A DNA stretch of 64,000 nucleotides, from contig OZ017770.1 in assembly GCA_963969345.1 (NCBI GenBank), positions 8,999,246 through 9,063,245 on the forward strand. The letters are read 5' to 3'. A program made the translations under genes and the position numbers. The DNA comes from Turbatrix aceti (Eukaryota; Nematoda; Chromadorea; Rhabditida; Panagrolaimidae). Position 1 is the stretch's first letter, and every line of letters begins with the position of its first letter. The notes below the pieces were generated by a model, which worked only from the letters and a program-made list of their open reading frames with translations, had not been told where the DNA came from and did no database searches. Below are positions 47,304 through 59,621 of this stretch, piece after piece.

Positions 47304-49637
47304 CTACCTGGAATTGTTTTTGTTGATTTTATACTGCACAACCAAGTCTCCGGCTTGCTTCCAGACAAAGTGTTTGACAGATCGCAAATCCATATCACCT
47401 TCGAGTTTCTGAAAGAGAACGAAAAACATTAATCCAAGGCAAAATTAATTAAATATATGGCTTACCTGATTGTTACAAAAAATTTCCACCCGTTGCTCCA
47501 AGTTGGACGGATACTGGGCGTGAAAGACAGAAGTCGAAGCTGCCGTATCCGGATGCTCTGAGATTCGAACAATTCGATCGTAAACGTGTTCCATGACTTT
47601 TCGAATTGTCAGCATTTCTGTGGCACTCAAACGCTCTCTAAAAAAACAAAGAAAATATTTTTGGTATATAAAAAACCCCTCACTTTTTAGGATTTCGATC
47701 AGACATCGCAGGAAACTTCTGAAGGTTGAAAGAAATCTTGTTGTACTTGGGAAATTGGTTACGCTCGACGATATCAAGCACCCAACGTGGAAAGAAAGCC
47801 TGCATATCGCTGGCAGCGATATTGATCATGTCCTGAGCCGTGCAGCGGAATACCGGCTTTCCAGACTCTTCCATGAGCAGGATTGGTGTGTGTTCAGGGG
47901 CCGGAGCGTAGGATCCGACGGGAGATTCGCCGTCTTCGTCTTTGGCAGCAAACGGCCACTTGCTGAAAAGACTTCGAAGGATCATGCCGCCGTAGTTGAC
48001 TGAAAACGGACAAATGAGGTAATAAAATTGTAAAATAAAGCATACTTCGACATTCTGGAGCCCGATCCGTGAATCCTGCATCCCTGGCCGTCGTCCAGGC
48101 ATTGAACACCTCAGATTCGTCCAGCGTGATTTGCAGCATCTAAAACAATGATTTGAATGAAAAATTAGTAATTCAAATACTCACTCCACTTTTGACGTCA
48201 ATGTTGAACCAATTAGGAACAAAAACCTTCTTATTGTTGGTCTCGACGATGTTTTCCATGTCCGTACCTCCATGATTCTCGACCTGTTGTACCTGTAGCA
48301 CGTCCCAGACTGCCACGTTGCCATCTGTGTCCTTCGTCACTATGTGCCGCTTGTCGTTGAGCACGTTGTACTGCCGAATGCTCGGAGCTCCTTCGATGAC
48401 GTTTTCCGGTTCGAGGAGGATTGGATACTCGTCGCAGTGCAGGGCTTCCTTCGGAGGAAGCTTCCAGCGATGGATCGAGGAGTTCCAGGTCGTAGTGTAC
48501 AGGTATCGCTCGCTATCGCCTTCCAGGAGAATCTGAAATTGAATTTGTTTAAAGTATATAAAAAAATCGCTGAACAACCCTCTGAATAGGCGAATTCTCA
48601 GTGAGAAGCAAAGCAGACTTGGAAACGTCATTGAGCTGTGTCTGGTAAACTCTGCGGTCCTTTCCACCGGAGTAGACACAGGTGAACATGGGATCTGTCT
48701 GAAAGTATTCGCATTGGTAGTCTTAGAAGAAATAAAAGAGTAATCTAACCTGAAGAGTCCAAACGCTGTCACGATGGCAATTGATGGACGCGATGCATCT
48801 TTGTTGACCAATGCTCCAGAGCCTGATAGATCCATCGCTACTCGCCGACAGACACTGCGTCCCGTCTCGATTCACGACAATCGATCTGATATTGTTGGAA
48901 TGTCCCCGGAGCTTGCAAATTCTAACCGAGTTCCTTGGATCCCAGATTCTGAGTGCGTTTTCGGGAGAACCAGAAACAAGGACCGTCGCTGTGGAATTCA
49001 TGCCGATGGAATAAATACTGTTGCTCGTCTCGTTGAAAGAAGAAGCCGAGAGCGCGTTATTCATCGACGTCAGCTTGGTGAGTTGGTCCACGGTCCACAG
49101 ATAGATGCAATGGTCGAGACCGGCACTCGCGACGACCTCAACATCCTTCGCGTAAGCCAGGCACCTGACGTAGTCCTTGTGGGTCCGAAGCGTGGACATG
49201 CAGCATCCCTTCTCTGCATTCCACATCTTCAGAGTCGTATCACTGGATGCAGAGAGTACTGAAAGCCAGTCATAGGCTCCATCAATCATGCAAACAAAGT
49301 ATTATACTCACTGAACTTTCCGCCGCCACATAAAACCATGTCATTGACCCAATCGACGTGATGCTCCATGGATTGAAGATACCGGCCGTATGGACGTGAA
49401 CTAACGACTGAATTTGACAATGTCATATCCCATTTTCTGATTATTGTATCAGTTCCACCGGAGTAGAGTCGTCGATTGAGAGCGTCGTACTGCAAAGCGC
49501 ACACGCTTCCTCGATGGCGGCGCTCTTCCCGATCTCGCATCACAAACGACAACTGAAAAAGCTCACGGCATAGCCAACAGCTCGAATGCAAAGTGTAAAC
49601 CAACCTGAACCTTTTTCCGAGGAGCCGTGACCATCAT
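47304..49637 (-). CDS. wdr-48: WDR48/UAF1 WD-repeat protein
   Basis: Nine exons (49637-49605, 49552-49312, 49258-48750, 48698-48579, 48532-48185, 48139-48046, 47999-47684, 47637-47466, 47408-47304) give 645 residues (family about 620-680). N-terminal WD repeats are clear ([73 protein letters not shown]). These are followed by the [20 protein letters not shown] and [14 protein letters not shown] stretches. The C-terminal part with [18 protein letters not shown] and the terminal [13 protein letters not shown]...GDL is the SUMO-like domain region of UAF1. It should activate deubiquitinases of the USP1/USP12/USP46 type. The first exon codes only 11 residues. Confidence 0.94.
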
Positions 49638-49821
49638 TTTGTCGTCTGGCACATGGGATAAAGCTTGCAAAGATGCAATAATTGAATGGCAAAGGAAAGT
49701 TATAAAACTCTAATATTCAGGGTTCTTAGCAAGAAAATTTTTGGGCAGATGTGCTCTGCTTTGTTGAAGCTTGGTTATTCAATATCATATTCTCGTTCTT
49801 CTTTCTTCTCATCGGGTAAAT
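49638..49821. promoter_or_regulatory. Divergent intergenic region (wdr-48 / hydrolase), 184 bp
   Basis: The start codons of wdr-48 (minus) and the hydrolase (plus) are 184 bp apart, so both promoters must lie here or overlap. No specific motif is recognised. Confidence 0.45.
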
Positions 49822-50610
49822 ATGAGCGCCCAATTTTTCCCAGTAAAGGTTGGTTAGGGTTCTGCTTAGTCGATGGATTCATAAAAAGGGGATTTTCAGG
49901 TTCTGTGTCTTCACGGGTACCGGCAGGACGGCAATGTATTTCGCCAGAAAATTGGAAGCTTCCGGAAAGCGTTTAAGAATCTTGAATTCGGTTTGTTTGG
50001 GAGATAACTTTTCTGTTGAACGGACCGTTGAATTTTAGAATACCTGGACTCGCCGAATGAGGACGCAGCTGCGGACGTAGAGAACTCGAGTGAGCCCGTT
50101 CGGTCGTGGTTCAATCACGAAGGCTTGCGCTACGCGTACAACCGTGACGCGACGCCTCTCGGCTCGGATAAAGCCATCAACGCTATCGACGAACGCATTC
50201 GCGCTGGATCCTTTGACTTGATCCTTGGCTTCAGCCAAGGCGCATGCATGACGGCTCTCTACCTCGCTGCCAAGCCCGACAACGGCCTCAAGGGAGCTAT
50301 CTTCGTTGCCGGCTATCCATCGTATTCCAAGGAACACGCCGACCTTATCCAGACCAAAATTTCTACACCCGCACTCTTCATTACGGGTACCAATGATGAG
50401 GTAGGCGTTGTAAATACTAGTAATGGTTGGGGTGTAGGATGTGGCTTTTATGTATTTCAGATAATCCCAACGGCTGACACGTACAAACTCCAGTCCCAGT
50501 TTCTTCATTCCACCGTTATTACCCATGATGGTCGACATGGCTTTCCGACAGCTTCCAAGATTAAGCCCGGAGTTCTTGAGTTTTTGAAGACTTATGTCTA
50601 CACGAATTGA
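49822..50610 (+). CDS. FSH1/OVCA2-type serine hydrolase
   Basis: Exons are 49822-49848, 49900-49990, 50039-50400 and 50461-50610, with introns of 48-60 bp, giving 209 residues. The alpha/beta-hydrolase pattern is complete. VLCLHGYRQ forms the first strand and oxyanion segment, and FRQKIGSFRKAF follows. The nucleophile elbow is GFSQG with Ser in LILGFSQGACM. The acid lies in FITGTNDEIIP and the histidine in HDGRHGFP. These are the hallmarks of the FSH1/OVCA2 esterase family. The substrate is unknown; the human relative cleaves long-chain alkyl esters. It is slightly shorter than human OVCA2, with a reduced variable segment after exon 2. Confidence 0.92.
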
Positions 50611-51447
50611 CACAAAGTTGGTTTTTCTTGTTGCCAGTTTTTGTTTTTTCTTTTATAAAAAATTGATGCTAGTGTTTCTGATTGGTTTGCAGAGGGGTTT
50701 GGGTATTGCTTTGAACGTTAAAGTGGTTTATTTTTTATTCTGTTGTTTCTTGTGCTTAATTTGAGATTTTGTGATCATTTTTGGACAAACGTGTAATTTT
50801 TTTACTCCATATTCAGTTTTTGGGGACCTGAGATAAATTACAGTGTTTTGTTTTTTAATTTTTTATGCAGAAACCTTAGGTTTAGACGACGTCTCTACTT
50901 GGACATCTCAAATGAACGTTTTTTTGTTTTTGTTTTTTTTGTGGTCAAAAATAATTCTGTACTTCTAATTTGGCATTTTTGTTTATTTTTCACCCTGACT
51001 TCCTTGTTTTTCCTGTTTTATCGTTGAACGCAGTATTTATTTATTTACTTTTGAGTCAGTGTAAATGTTCCTGAATATAATGTTTTTAAATAAGAAAATT
51101 TTTTGTTCTTAACCGATTTTTTTCTAAAAATTCCCAAAATTATTATATAGTAAACTTTTTTATCCAATTTTTTTACACTTCCTGACACCGAAAATTAAGC
51201 TTTTTAGTGAAATTTGGAACGCATTCTCTTGACGAAAAAAAAATTAGCGTTTGCTTTTTTTGACAAAAATGACAGCTGGCTCCCAATTTGACAGCTTTTC
51301 GGCATCGTTTGATTTTTACAACCTTTTTTAACGACCGTATTAGTTTCCAAGGTGATTTTTTTCTGACTTTAGATTTTTATTAATCAACGAAATATCCGAG
51401 ATCAATCAATCATTGTACATACATTTCAATTTCAAAAAAAAATTATT
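50611..51447. other. Intergenic, T-rich, no supported gene
   Basis: 3' regions of two convergent genes; long T runs, nothing else. Confidence 0.4.
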
Positions 51448-52512
51448 TTATTTCTTTAAAAATCGGTGCGTATTTGCAATAGTGAGGTTAGTTTGACCGA
51501 GATCGACAAATGGATCGTCTTTCGTACCGTCGTTTATTACTGGAGATATCATTTGTACAAATTCCTCGTAGTCTATCTGAAAAAAAAGGCCGGGCCGTTA
51601 TTTTGTATAACGGAGAACAAAAACAACAAAAAAATAATCTTTCATGAGCCTTTAATCTGCTTTTTTTCTTTAATTTTTATTTTTTTACTCACCTGTTCGT
51701 CGCCATCTTTGTCGACTTCCTTAATAATTTCGTCGACTTCTTCCTCGCTGAATTTTTCCCCCATGGTTGTCATGAAGTGCTTGAACTCGGCAGCTGTAAT
51801 GTAACCGTTCCCGTCTTTGTCGAAGACCCTGAAAAATAAATATTTTTTTGGGGGTTATTTTTCGGAGGTTTCAGAAGAGGAACAAACTTGAAAGCCAGTC
51901 GAATAAGTTCCTGATCGGTTTCCTTGTTCATTTCTTTCATCATCTTACAAAATTCTCCGAAATCTATTTTTCCGTTGCCATCGACATCGTATTCGTTGAC
52001 CATGTTGAGGAGTTCTTCTTCGGTTGGATTGAGACCCAAAGTTCGCATCGCTACGCCGAGTTCTTTGATATTCATCGTGCCGTTTCCGTCTTTGTCGAAC
52101 ATCTGAAAAATAACCTCCATTTTTACCCCAAATCAACATTTAAATATAATATTTTACTCTTTTACCTTAAAAGCCGTGGCAAATTCTTCTAAATCCTCGG
52201 CAGAAAATTCTTCTTCACCCCCAGAGGAGGCGGTAAATTGTCGGCGCATTTTGGCGTCTGCTTTTGTTTCCAGCGCTCTCAAACCGTTTCCTAGAACATT
52301 TATTTATGTACGAAAATAAATTTGCATTTGATACAATTGTTTTTTGCTTTAACTTACCGTAGTCTATCCCCGACGTTCCAGCGCAGCTAGAAATACGATT
52401 CTCAGTCGCACTCTTAAAGACACCGACGTGTTTGATGCAAACTCCGTGCGCTACTACTGGCTCGACGATGTCATGTATGCTGTGACTTTGATTGAGTTGA
52501 TTTTGAAAATTT
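51448..52512 (-). CDS. Calmodulin-like protein with N- and C-terminal extensions
   Basis: Exons recognised are 52512-52358, 52290-52166, 52102-51888, 51828-51693 and 51576-51448, in consistent phase, giving at least 253 residues; one or more 5' exons are missing because an acceptor precedes 52512. Four EF-hand loops are canonical: [36 protein letters not shown] and DKDGDEQIDYEE. The core resembles calmodulin (EEFVQMI near the end) more than troponin C. It differs by an N-terminal extension of about 90 residues (including [19 protein letters not shown]) and a tail of about 35 residues past the normal calmodulin end. Nematode CAL-type proteins are comparable. Expected role: calcium sensing, partner unknown. 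Confidence 0.88.
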
Positions 52513-55500
52513 CTGAAAAAACAAAACAAAATAGTTTTACCATACACGTTTTTGGTTTGGAATGCTCATTTTTGCCTTTAGCATATTTTTTTGGAGCACT
52601 GAAAAGTGAAATACGGAAATTGCATAGGGTAACCACGCAATTTTTAGTCTTGTTTTAAATTTTTGTTTTCTTATAAACAATGAAAAACAGGGGAGCAAGC
52701 GAGCATATTTTCTTATTCTACTCTCATCAAGCAGAAAAACTTTTTTGGTCGTCCAGACGGGCTTAGAATGATTTAAATCACTTAACCGTAAAGAAAAATA
52801 TGATGAAGCTACTGGTATTTAAAAAATAGAGGTTTGTGGGAGTTTAAAAGTGGGCCAGAAGGGGGAAGAAGAACACAGTAACTCTGACTAGATACATACT
52901 TTGGCTTCCTACTAGTAGCTAGAAAAAAGAACTCGAAGAGGGCTATAATATTTGAAATGTGTCCCTATAGACAACGACAACGAGACCCATACCAACACCA
53001 CTCTGTTATCTTTTTTTTCGAAGGCTTCTGATGGTTGGAAGTGGTTTAAAAAAATTGGGGGGATGAAAAAAAACGCTGAATGATAGTCGCGACCACTCGG
53101 AAGGACGACTGACTAGGCGAATATTACCAATTGTCTTCCTCTTTTTTTTTCTTCCCCAAGTTGTTACATGCCATAACTTCTTGGTTTGGCCGAAAAATTA
53201 TTTTTTTTTCTCCGCGTAAAAACCAAAAATAATTATTTTTCATGCAACACAAAGCATGGATGTCTCTATATTTTTTGCTCCCCTTCTCTTTCGAGTACTA
53301 CCCACTATGCAACCCAATTTTATTAATTAATAACTACTCAGTTGTAAAAAAATTATATTTTTTTCCAAAAAAAATTCCTAAGAAACATTTTTTCAGCCTA
53401 CCGTTTTTTTTATTTTTACTGCACAAAAAATAGCTTTTATAATAACTGCTGCGAAAAAGTTAGTTTGAGGGGATTTAAATAATGATCACGCAGGAGGAGT
53501 TTTTTTTCTTCTCAGAAGCCCGCCAAATTAGCACCATTTTTTTTCTAGGATTGTGTTTATACTTTTTAATTCTTGTTAGCAAAGTTTGAGGGGGGATAGG
53601 GAGGTTTATTATTTTTTTTGGACGAAATCTTTTCTCACAGAGCAACCATAAAAATGTTAAGTGGTAGAAGAAAAAAACAGTAAACGTTTATTCGAAATTA
53701 TCAGAGCTCTAATACCACCACTTCACTCCAACGCGCTTAGCAAATTCAAATTTAAATAAAAAAGAAGGGTGTGTGGATTTGTAGATGTGTTTTTTAATGT
53801 ACAAAACTTCTCGTTTAACCCTGACTTTTTGCGCTCTTTTTGAAACAAATATCGTTATCCTTGGAGAGCTCAAACGAGTGTGTTAAGGATGCATTTGATT
53901 TGATTTGCATGGTCAAAAAGAAAAAAAGAAAGAAGCGTTGGCGATGAATGTACTTTTTTATTTGCTCCGCTGTTCCTTTGTTCTGATTTTTAGGATATTC
54001 ATAAAAACTTTATTTTTTTTTGCTTCATTTTTTTTTCTAAAAAAAAGTAAAGTCTGATAACAACTTGCCTGTGTTCATGCATACTTGCAGCGGCAGCAGA
54101 AATCAGGGAATATGGATTTCTCTTTTGTCTCCTCTTGCCAGAGGCGCGTCTGATAAGACGCATTATTTGCCGATATAAACCCGTATTGGCTGAAAAATGG
54201 GGGTGGATATGGATAAGACCTTAGTAATAACCGCTTGTGAGCTTTGATTTGCAACAAATTTCATCAGATTCACGATGTAATAAAAAAAATGAGAGAAGAT
54301 GTACTGAATAAATTGCAGCGCGAAAGGACAAAGGAGAAAAAAGAAAAAAAACTTGAAAAGGATGTTGTTTTCTTCTGCTTCTGCTTTTTTATTGCAAATT
54401 GCAAATGTGTATTTGACAATGAAAAATTACACAAAAATATTCAAAAATAAAAAATAAAAGAAAGAAGTGCAGGCAAGGGCATAAAAATGTCAAATTCGTA
54501 CATACGTAACATTGAAAATGAATATACATATATTGCATCACTGGTCAACGGCAAAAGACAGAGGATATACTACTAAATTAAGATATTGTTGCACTGTTTG
54601 TTGCACGCGCTCATAGTAACCGCCGGTTAACCACACCGGAATCCTATCCTATCCTATCTTTGGCGTGTCTCTTTTCACAAGCATACAACATACCTCCAAC
54701 CATGCCGGTCATTATACATGCTTTCTGCTTCCTTTGAAGTTGACTTTTAAGTCAGGGGTAAAAAAAAGTAATAAAAAGAGATTATTATAGTATACGTACA
54801 TATACGACCGAGACCGCTACCGCAGCGTGGCACGCCAGGAGCAATTGGAAGCTGGATATATGTAGCAACTTTCTGGAGGAACAGAACAAAAAAAAACATG
54901 AAAGGAATGAAAAGTATGCGAATCCATTGAGTGAAAAAATATATGTATGAATCTTTTGTTTTTTTAGTTTTTTGACATGTTGAAAAAAACTGCAGGAAAA
55001 TTGTTAAATGCTCGACAAACTGTATGTATAATTTTTTATAATATTATTTTTCTGTATCAAATTCTTTTTTTTCGTCAAATTTCTATATCTAGTATTATAT
55101 TTCAGATTTTGTGATTTAGTGTTTCATATTTCATCGAAATAGAAAATTATGAATTTGAAAGTGACTAAAAAGCGGTTCTTGTTCCCGTATCGCGCGTGTT
55201 ATCTGTCAAATGTTTAAGGGCGAGCGCTTCATTTTCTAAAAATTTTTCGCCCTTAAGACGATAAAGGATAATGAAAAATTGTCAGGATTTAAAAGAATTC
55301 ATCTTTTCGAGAGAAGATGATGAAAAAAAAGAGAGAAAAGCCGGATAAACATCTTATAAATATTTTTCATGAACAGAACAGATTTTATAAAATAAACCAG
55401 ATAGAATTTCTTCGATGGCTATATACTTTTTTTAATAAATATCTACTTTTTACCCCTAAAGGAAGAAAATATTTCCAAATATACTTGAATTTCCATCCCA

Positions 55501-58072
55501 TAACATAGTAATGCTTTATGGTAACGGTGAATATTTAATAATCACGTTACATATTGCCATATCTTTTTTTTTATCCATCTTCATTTTTTTTCTTCATAAT
55601 GATAATACAGAAAAAGCACGGAAAAGCAAAGAGGGGTTACGAAAAAAAGGCATATGGGCATGACACTGCCTGGGTAAGAGACCGGCAAAGACGTCACAGT
55701 GTCGTGATAATTAGTACGACGAAGTCAAGTTCTTTTTTTTCCTGCAGACGAAATTGTATATATCTCCTTCGGCTATTTGTAAAGTGACAGCAAAAAATAG
55801 GAAGAATGCCATGTTCTTGTTTTTTTTTTTGGTTTTTTGTTGGCGGCGAGAAGGGGTATAATTGGCAATTAAGGTGTGTTTGGGAGAATGGAGACAGACT
55901 CGTCCCCCTCCTACCCTCCTCTTCCTGCCTTGTTAGGCCCCGCTGGCTTGCGCATAACAAAGTTGTAAACCCATGAGGCGTCAAAAAGTCAATTACAAAG
56001 TGCTATGAATGCAAGCCGAAAAAAATAGTATAAGCCAACGATTTTTGGTTAACATACAATGTAAAAGCTTGTACCAAAAAGTAAATAGCCCTAGTGGGCA
56101 GCTTTTTTAGACAAACGCGACAAAAAAAAGCGTTGTCTTGTCGCAGCTAAATCTTTGCTTCATTTCTTTTTCCTACACATAATTTCTGCCTGTGAAGGGC
56201 AAAAAGCTCAAGTTATAGCCGTATATGCACTCCGTTGCGTGTTAATAAACATCTTGTGGTGTGCCTTTTTAACTTTTATAGGACAGCTAAGGGTTCGGTT
56301 TATATTGTTTATTTTTTCTCCTTTTTTGAAGCGACAAGAAAATTTTTTTTGTCCATTTTTTTTTATTTTTGACACGAGACAGTATCAAGAAAAAAAAACA
56401 ATAAAAAATTTTTTGCGAAGCAATTAGCGTGTGTTGCGTTTATCAAGTTACGCGCGACGAAATTAATGACAAATCTCAATGCCGAGGAAGACGGAGAGAA
56501 GGGGGGAGGAGAGGGAAAGGCCTTCCGATGTCCCTTCCACCACCCACAGACATCAGTGGCGCTTTGCGCTTTGACACGAGAGGCGCCTGGCCGCGCTAGC
56601 GCCCGACGAGCCGACGACAACGGATGGGCGAAGCGGCGATGTCAGTCAACAGTTTCTCTGCAGCAATTAAGCCGGCCGGCATCGCTGCTGTGACACGTTA
56701 CTTTACTTTCCTGCTTGAATCCATGAAAATGAACTACTATTTAGAAATAAATAAATAAATAAAAGTGTACATATCTTTTACAATCCGTTTTTTTTTTGCC
56801 ATGTGAGGGAGAAAAAAAACTGAGATAGCCAAAAAAAATTCTCATTGGGACAAAGAGATGCGATTGGGAGGAATTAGGGACAGCTAAGCGCAAACGCAAA
56901 GCTGATTTCTGATTTGCATACCCGTACTTTTTTCAAACTTTTTTTTTCAAAACATTTTTTGCATGTTTTATGGTTGTAAAAGGATAAAACGCAGCAAAAA
57001 ACCAGAAATGATAAAGGCAGATAAAGAGTGTCGCTATGTTTGCAATTTTTTTTCTTTCGGCCGTTGAAATTGACTGCTGCCGTGCTTGTCACGGGCAACA
57101 GAAGGCGATAAAGACTACTATGTAGCTCGAGGGATAACGAATAGGCTACTACAACTACATCTAAACTCCTACTCATCTTTTATTGTTGTCAGTTAACAAT
57201 GAAAATTTTTGACGCTGACTGAGCTGACAAAGTAGTGCATCATACAAGGAAGTAAATAAAAATGAAAGGAAAAAAGACAGCAAGAAGGAACAAAATAGTA
57301 AGTAAAGAAAAAGGTATTCAAACAATTTTTAACAGCCATAAACAACTTAGCATGATGTTATGACTTGTTTTGCTTCTTCTCGACGGACGAGATGTACCTG
57401 TTTTTGCCATGAGCGTGCTGCTAATAGACATCGTACTTGTCTCCCTCCCACTCTTCTCGTCGATGGCACAAGCGTTTGAATGCTATTAAAACTTTATCAT
57501 CATTTGCAGTTTAACCCGCTACTTCTTTCTTTCCTTATGTATGCATTTCTATCATCAAAAATAAAACAATGTGCAGAAAATAAAAAAAAAGAGGAGGCGA
57601 AAGTTTTGTGCTTTTATGGCAGCGATAACTTGCAGGCCAGGCTTGGCAACATTTACTATTTTGACAACTTTCGAACCAATTCACAAGGGGATAATTGCTG
57701 TTGAAAGATAGATTTGAACGACGGAACCATTGCATAATACACACAACGAGCGAAATGTGATGCCTACTACGTTTACAATAACATCACTCGTAAAAACCAG
57801 TGAAGGATGAAAGAGAAGATCACGCCAAACTAGTTGCGATAGCGTTTCAACTGTATATATCCAGCCTGCTGTTTCGTATCACTGTATGTATCACGTCAAA
57901 CAAGTTATTACTGATTTGAAAAAACGAGCTGTAAAGGAAAACTTCAAGAAATGATTTTATATTTGCCCTCGAGGCACGTTTTTTACGAGGCGGAGCGCGA
58001 TAAGGTATATAACGCTTGTCGTGATTCTTTTTGGATATCATCGGTGCCCATAGCATCATCAGTTATCCACCA
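52513..58072. other. 5.5-kb AT-rich stretch without a supported gene
   Basis: Long poly-T and poly-A tracts; short open frames only. Upstream exons or the promoter of the calmodulin-like gene probably lie here. A block at 56460-56690 is notably GC-richer (containing CGCGCTAGCGCC) and could be a promoter or remote exon, but no splice-consistent frame was found. Confidence 0.4.
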
Positions 58073-58907
58073 ATGGCTTACTGGATTTTGATCAGCTCTC
58101 TCCTCGTTTCTTCCGCTCACGGATTTTTGTTCCCTAGCCTCGGTGGCGGTGGAGGTAAGAGACCAATGACCTTGGAATCTGAATAAATGTTTCTTTTTTC
58201 TTTCTAGGATGCTGCCCTCAGGCTGCTGCTGCTCCTGCCGGTTGGTTTTAAACTACATTTTTTTTCTTGTTTGAATGTTACAATTTTTTTATAATAATAA
58301 TTTAGCACCTGTCTACGCCGCTCCCCCTCCTAGCTACGCTGCTCCTCCTCCGTCGTACGCTGCCCCCGTTGGCGGCGGATACGCTGGCGGACCTATCGGT
58401 GGCGGCTTCGGTGGTGCTCCCATTGGCGGCGGATACGCCGGCGGCCCTATCGGCGGCGGTTTCGGCGGTGCTCCTCTCGGCGGCGGCTATGGAGCTGGAC
58501 CTGCTCAGGGAGGCTTCGGAGGTGCTGGAGCATATGGCGCTGGTCCCGCTCAGGGAGGCTTCGGTGGAGCTGGCGGCTATGGTGCCGGCCCCGCTCAGGG
58601 AGGCTTCGGTGGCCAACAGGTGCAGCAGCAAGGCGGATACGGCGGACAGCAGCAACAACAGGGCGGCTACGGCGGTGGACCCGCTCCTGCCGGTGGTGAC
58701 TACAACGCTGGCGCCGCTGCCATCCCCCCTCCCCCTGCCCCGGCTCCGGCCCCGGTCGCTGAACAGGCTCCCGCTCCGGCTGCTCCTGCTGCCAACTACG
58801 GCGCTGAGGCTGAAGCCGCTCCCGCTGAAGCTGCCGGTGGCGACTACGATGCTCCGGCCGCTGCTCCCGCTCAGGGTGGCAACTACCGCCGTACCCAGCG
58901 GCATTAA
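58073..58907 (+). CDS. Secreted Gly/Ala/Pro-rich protein
   Basis: Exons 58073-58154, 58208-58240 and 58306-58907 give 238 residues. The first 17 residues (MAYWILISSLLVSSAHG) form a signal peptide. A short GGGGGCCPQ segment follows, then YAAPPPSYAAP, then many GGGYAGGPIGGGFGG and GAGPAQGGFGG units, glutamine-rich GGYGGQQQQQ and a final alanine/proline-rich part. There is no globular domain and only two cysteines (CC). Such composition is typical of extracellular matrix or cuticle-associated proteins. The strongly GC-rich third exon contrasts with its AT-rich surroundings because of Gly/Ala/Pro codons. The opposite-strand frames here are shadows. Confidence 0.85.
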
Positions 58908-59144
58908 GCTGCTCCAACTTCGCCTACTAGCCTATGGTACAAAACTCATTACAACATGGAGTTTTCTCGCAACAGTTTCTTTGTTGACCATTAACAATCG
59001 TTTCTGTAAATAAATGGCGAATTGGTTACTTTTTTGGGTTTTTTTTCACACTTTGTTTGCATCCATCCAGCAATTAATTTACAAATACAAGCTCGGTTTT
59101 AGCAGGGTAATAAGTTACGGACATAATTTAACAATCAAACAAGA

Positions 59145-59621
59145 TCAGAGGTTAAATACTGACTTCTCTTGGTATCCTGTGAGTGTGGCGGGTTTTGTCC
59201 GGAGCCATGCCAAGCCGTGAATTCGTTTTACAGGGGGTGATTCCACGCCCAGGTTGTGGAAAGGTTCGTTTCGAAGAAGAGCAAGTGCATGTACGCGTTT
59301 GTTCTTTTGGAATGGCAAAACATCCTGCAACATAAAATTTATTTAGAATTTCTGTTAGAAATTTTGAACAAGATAAAAACTTACATCAGGGACATTTAAC
59401 AACCCATAATAGTCAAAACTACGATCACGTTTGTGAATTCCTCCTTCACGATGCTTTTGATCGAAGTTTAGATTCATTCGGAGAAGCGACATTCCATGCA
59501 CTCTCTTGACCGGCGCTTGATACATATCGACGTCGTCATAGAGATAGGTTGGAGCAGCGTAGGATGTTGTCGAAAACCACACGATAAAAAGCGCAACAAC
59601 AATAGCGACAAGAGATTTCAT
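59145..59621 (-). CDS. Putative neuropeptide-like precursor with repeated KR-[VI]H motif
   Basis: Exons 59621-59385 and 59324-59145 are joined in phase 0 by a 61 bp intron, giving 138 residues. A signal peptide covers about residues 1-22 (MKSLVAIVVALFIVWFSTTS). Four Lys-Arg sites occur at 39-40, 64-65, 88-89 and 112-113. After three of them the sequence restarts with the same motif: VHGMSLLR, VHALALLR and IHGLAWLR. Consensus is [VI]H[GA][ML][AS]xLR. The fourth site precedes DRSFDYYGLL. No glycine precedes the KR sites, so C-terminal amidation is not predicted. The layout is that of a secreted prohormone processed by a proprotein convertase. I do not recognise the family. Confidence 0.72.

Noticed and set aside
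58302..58917. Long minus-strand and alternate-frame ORFs over the Gly-rich gene
   Set aside because: They are shadows of the GC-rich repetitive exon; the plus-strand frame has the signal peptide and matching splice phases.
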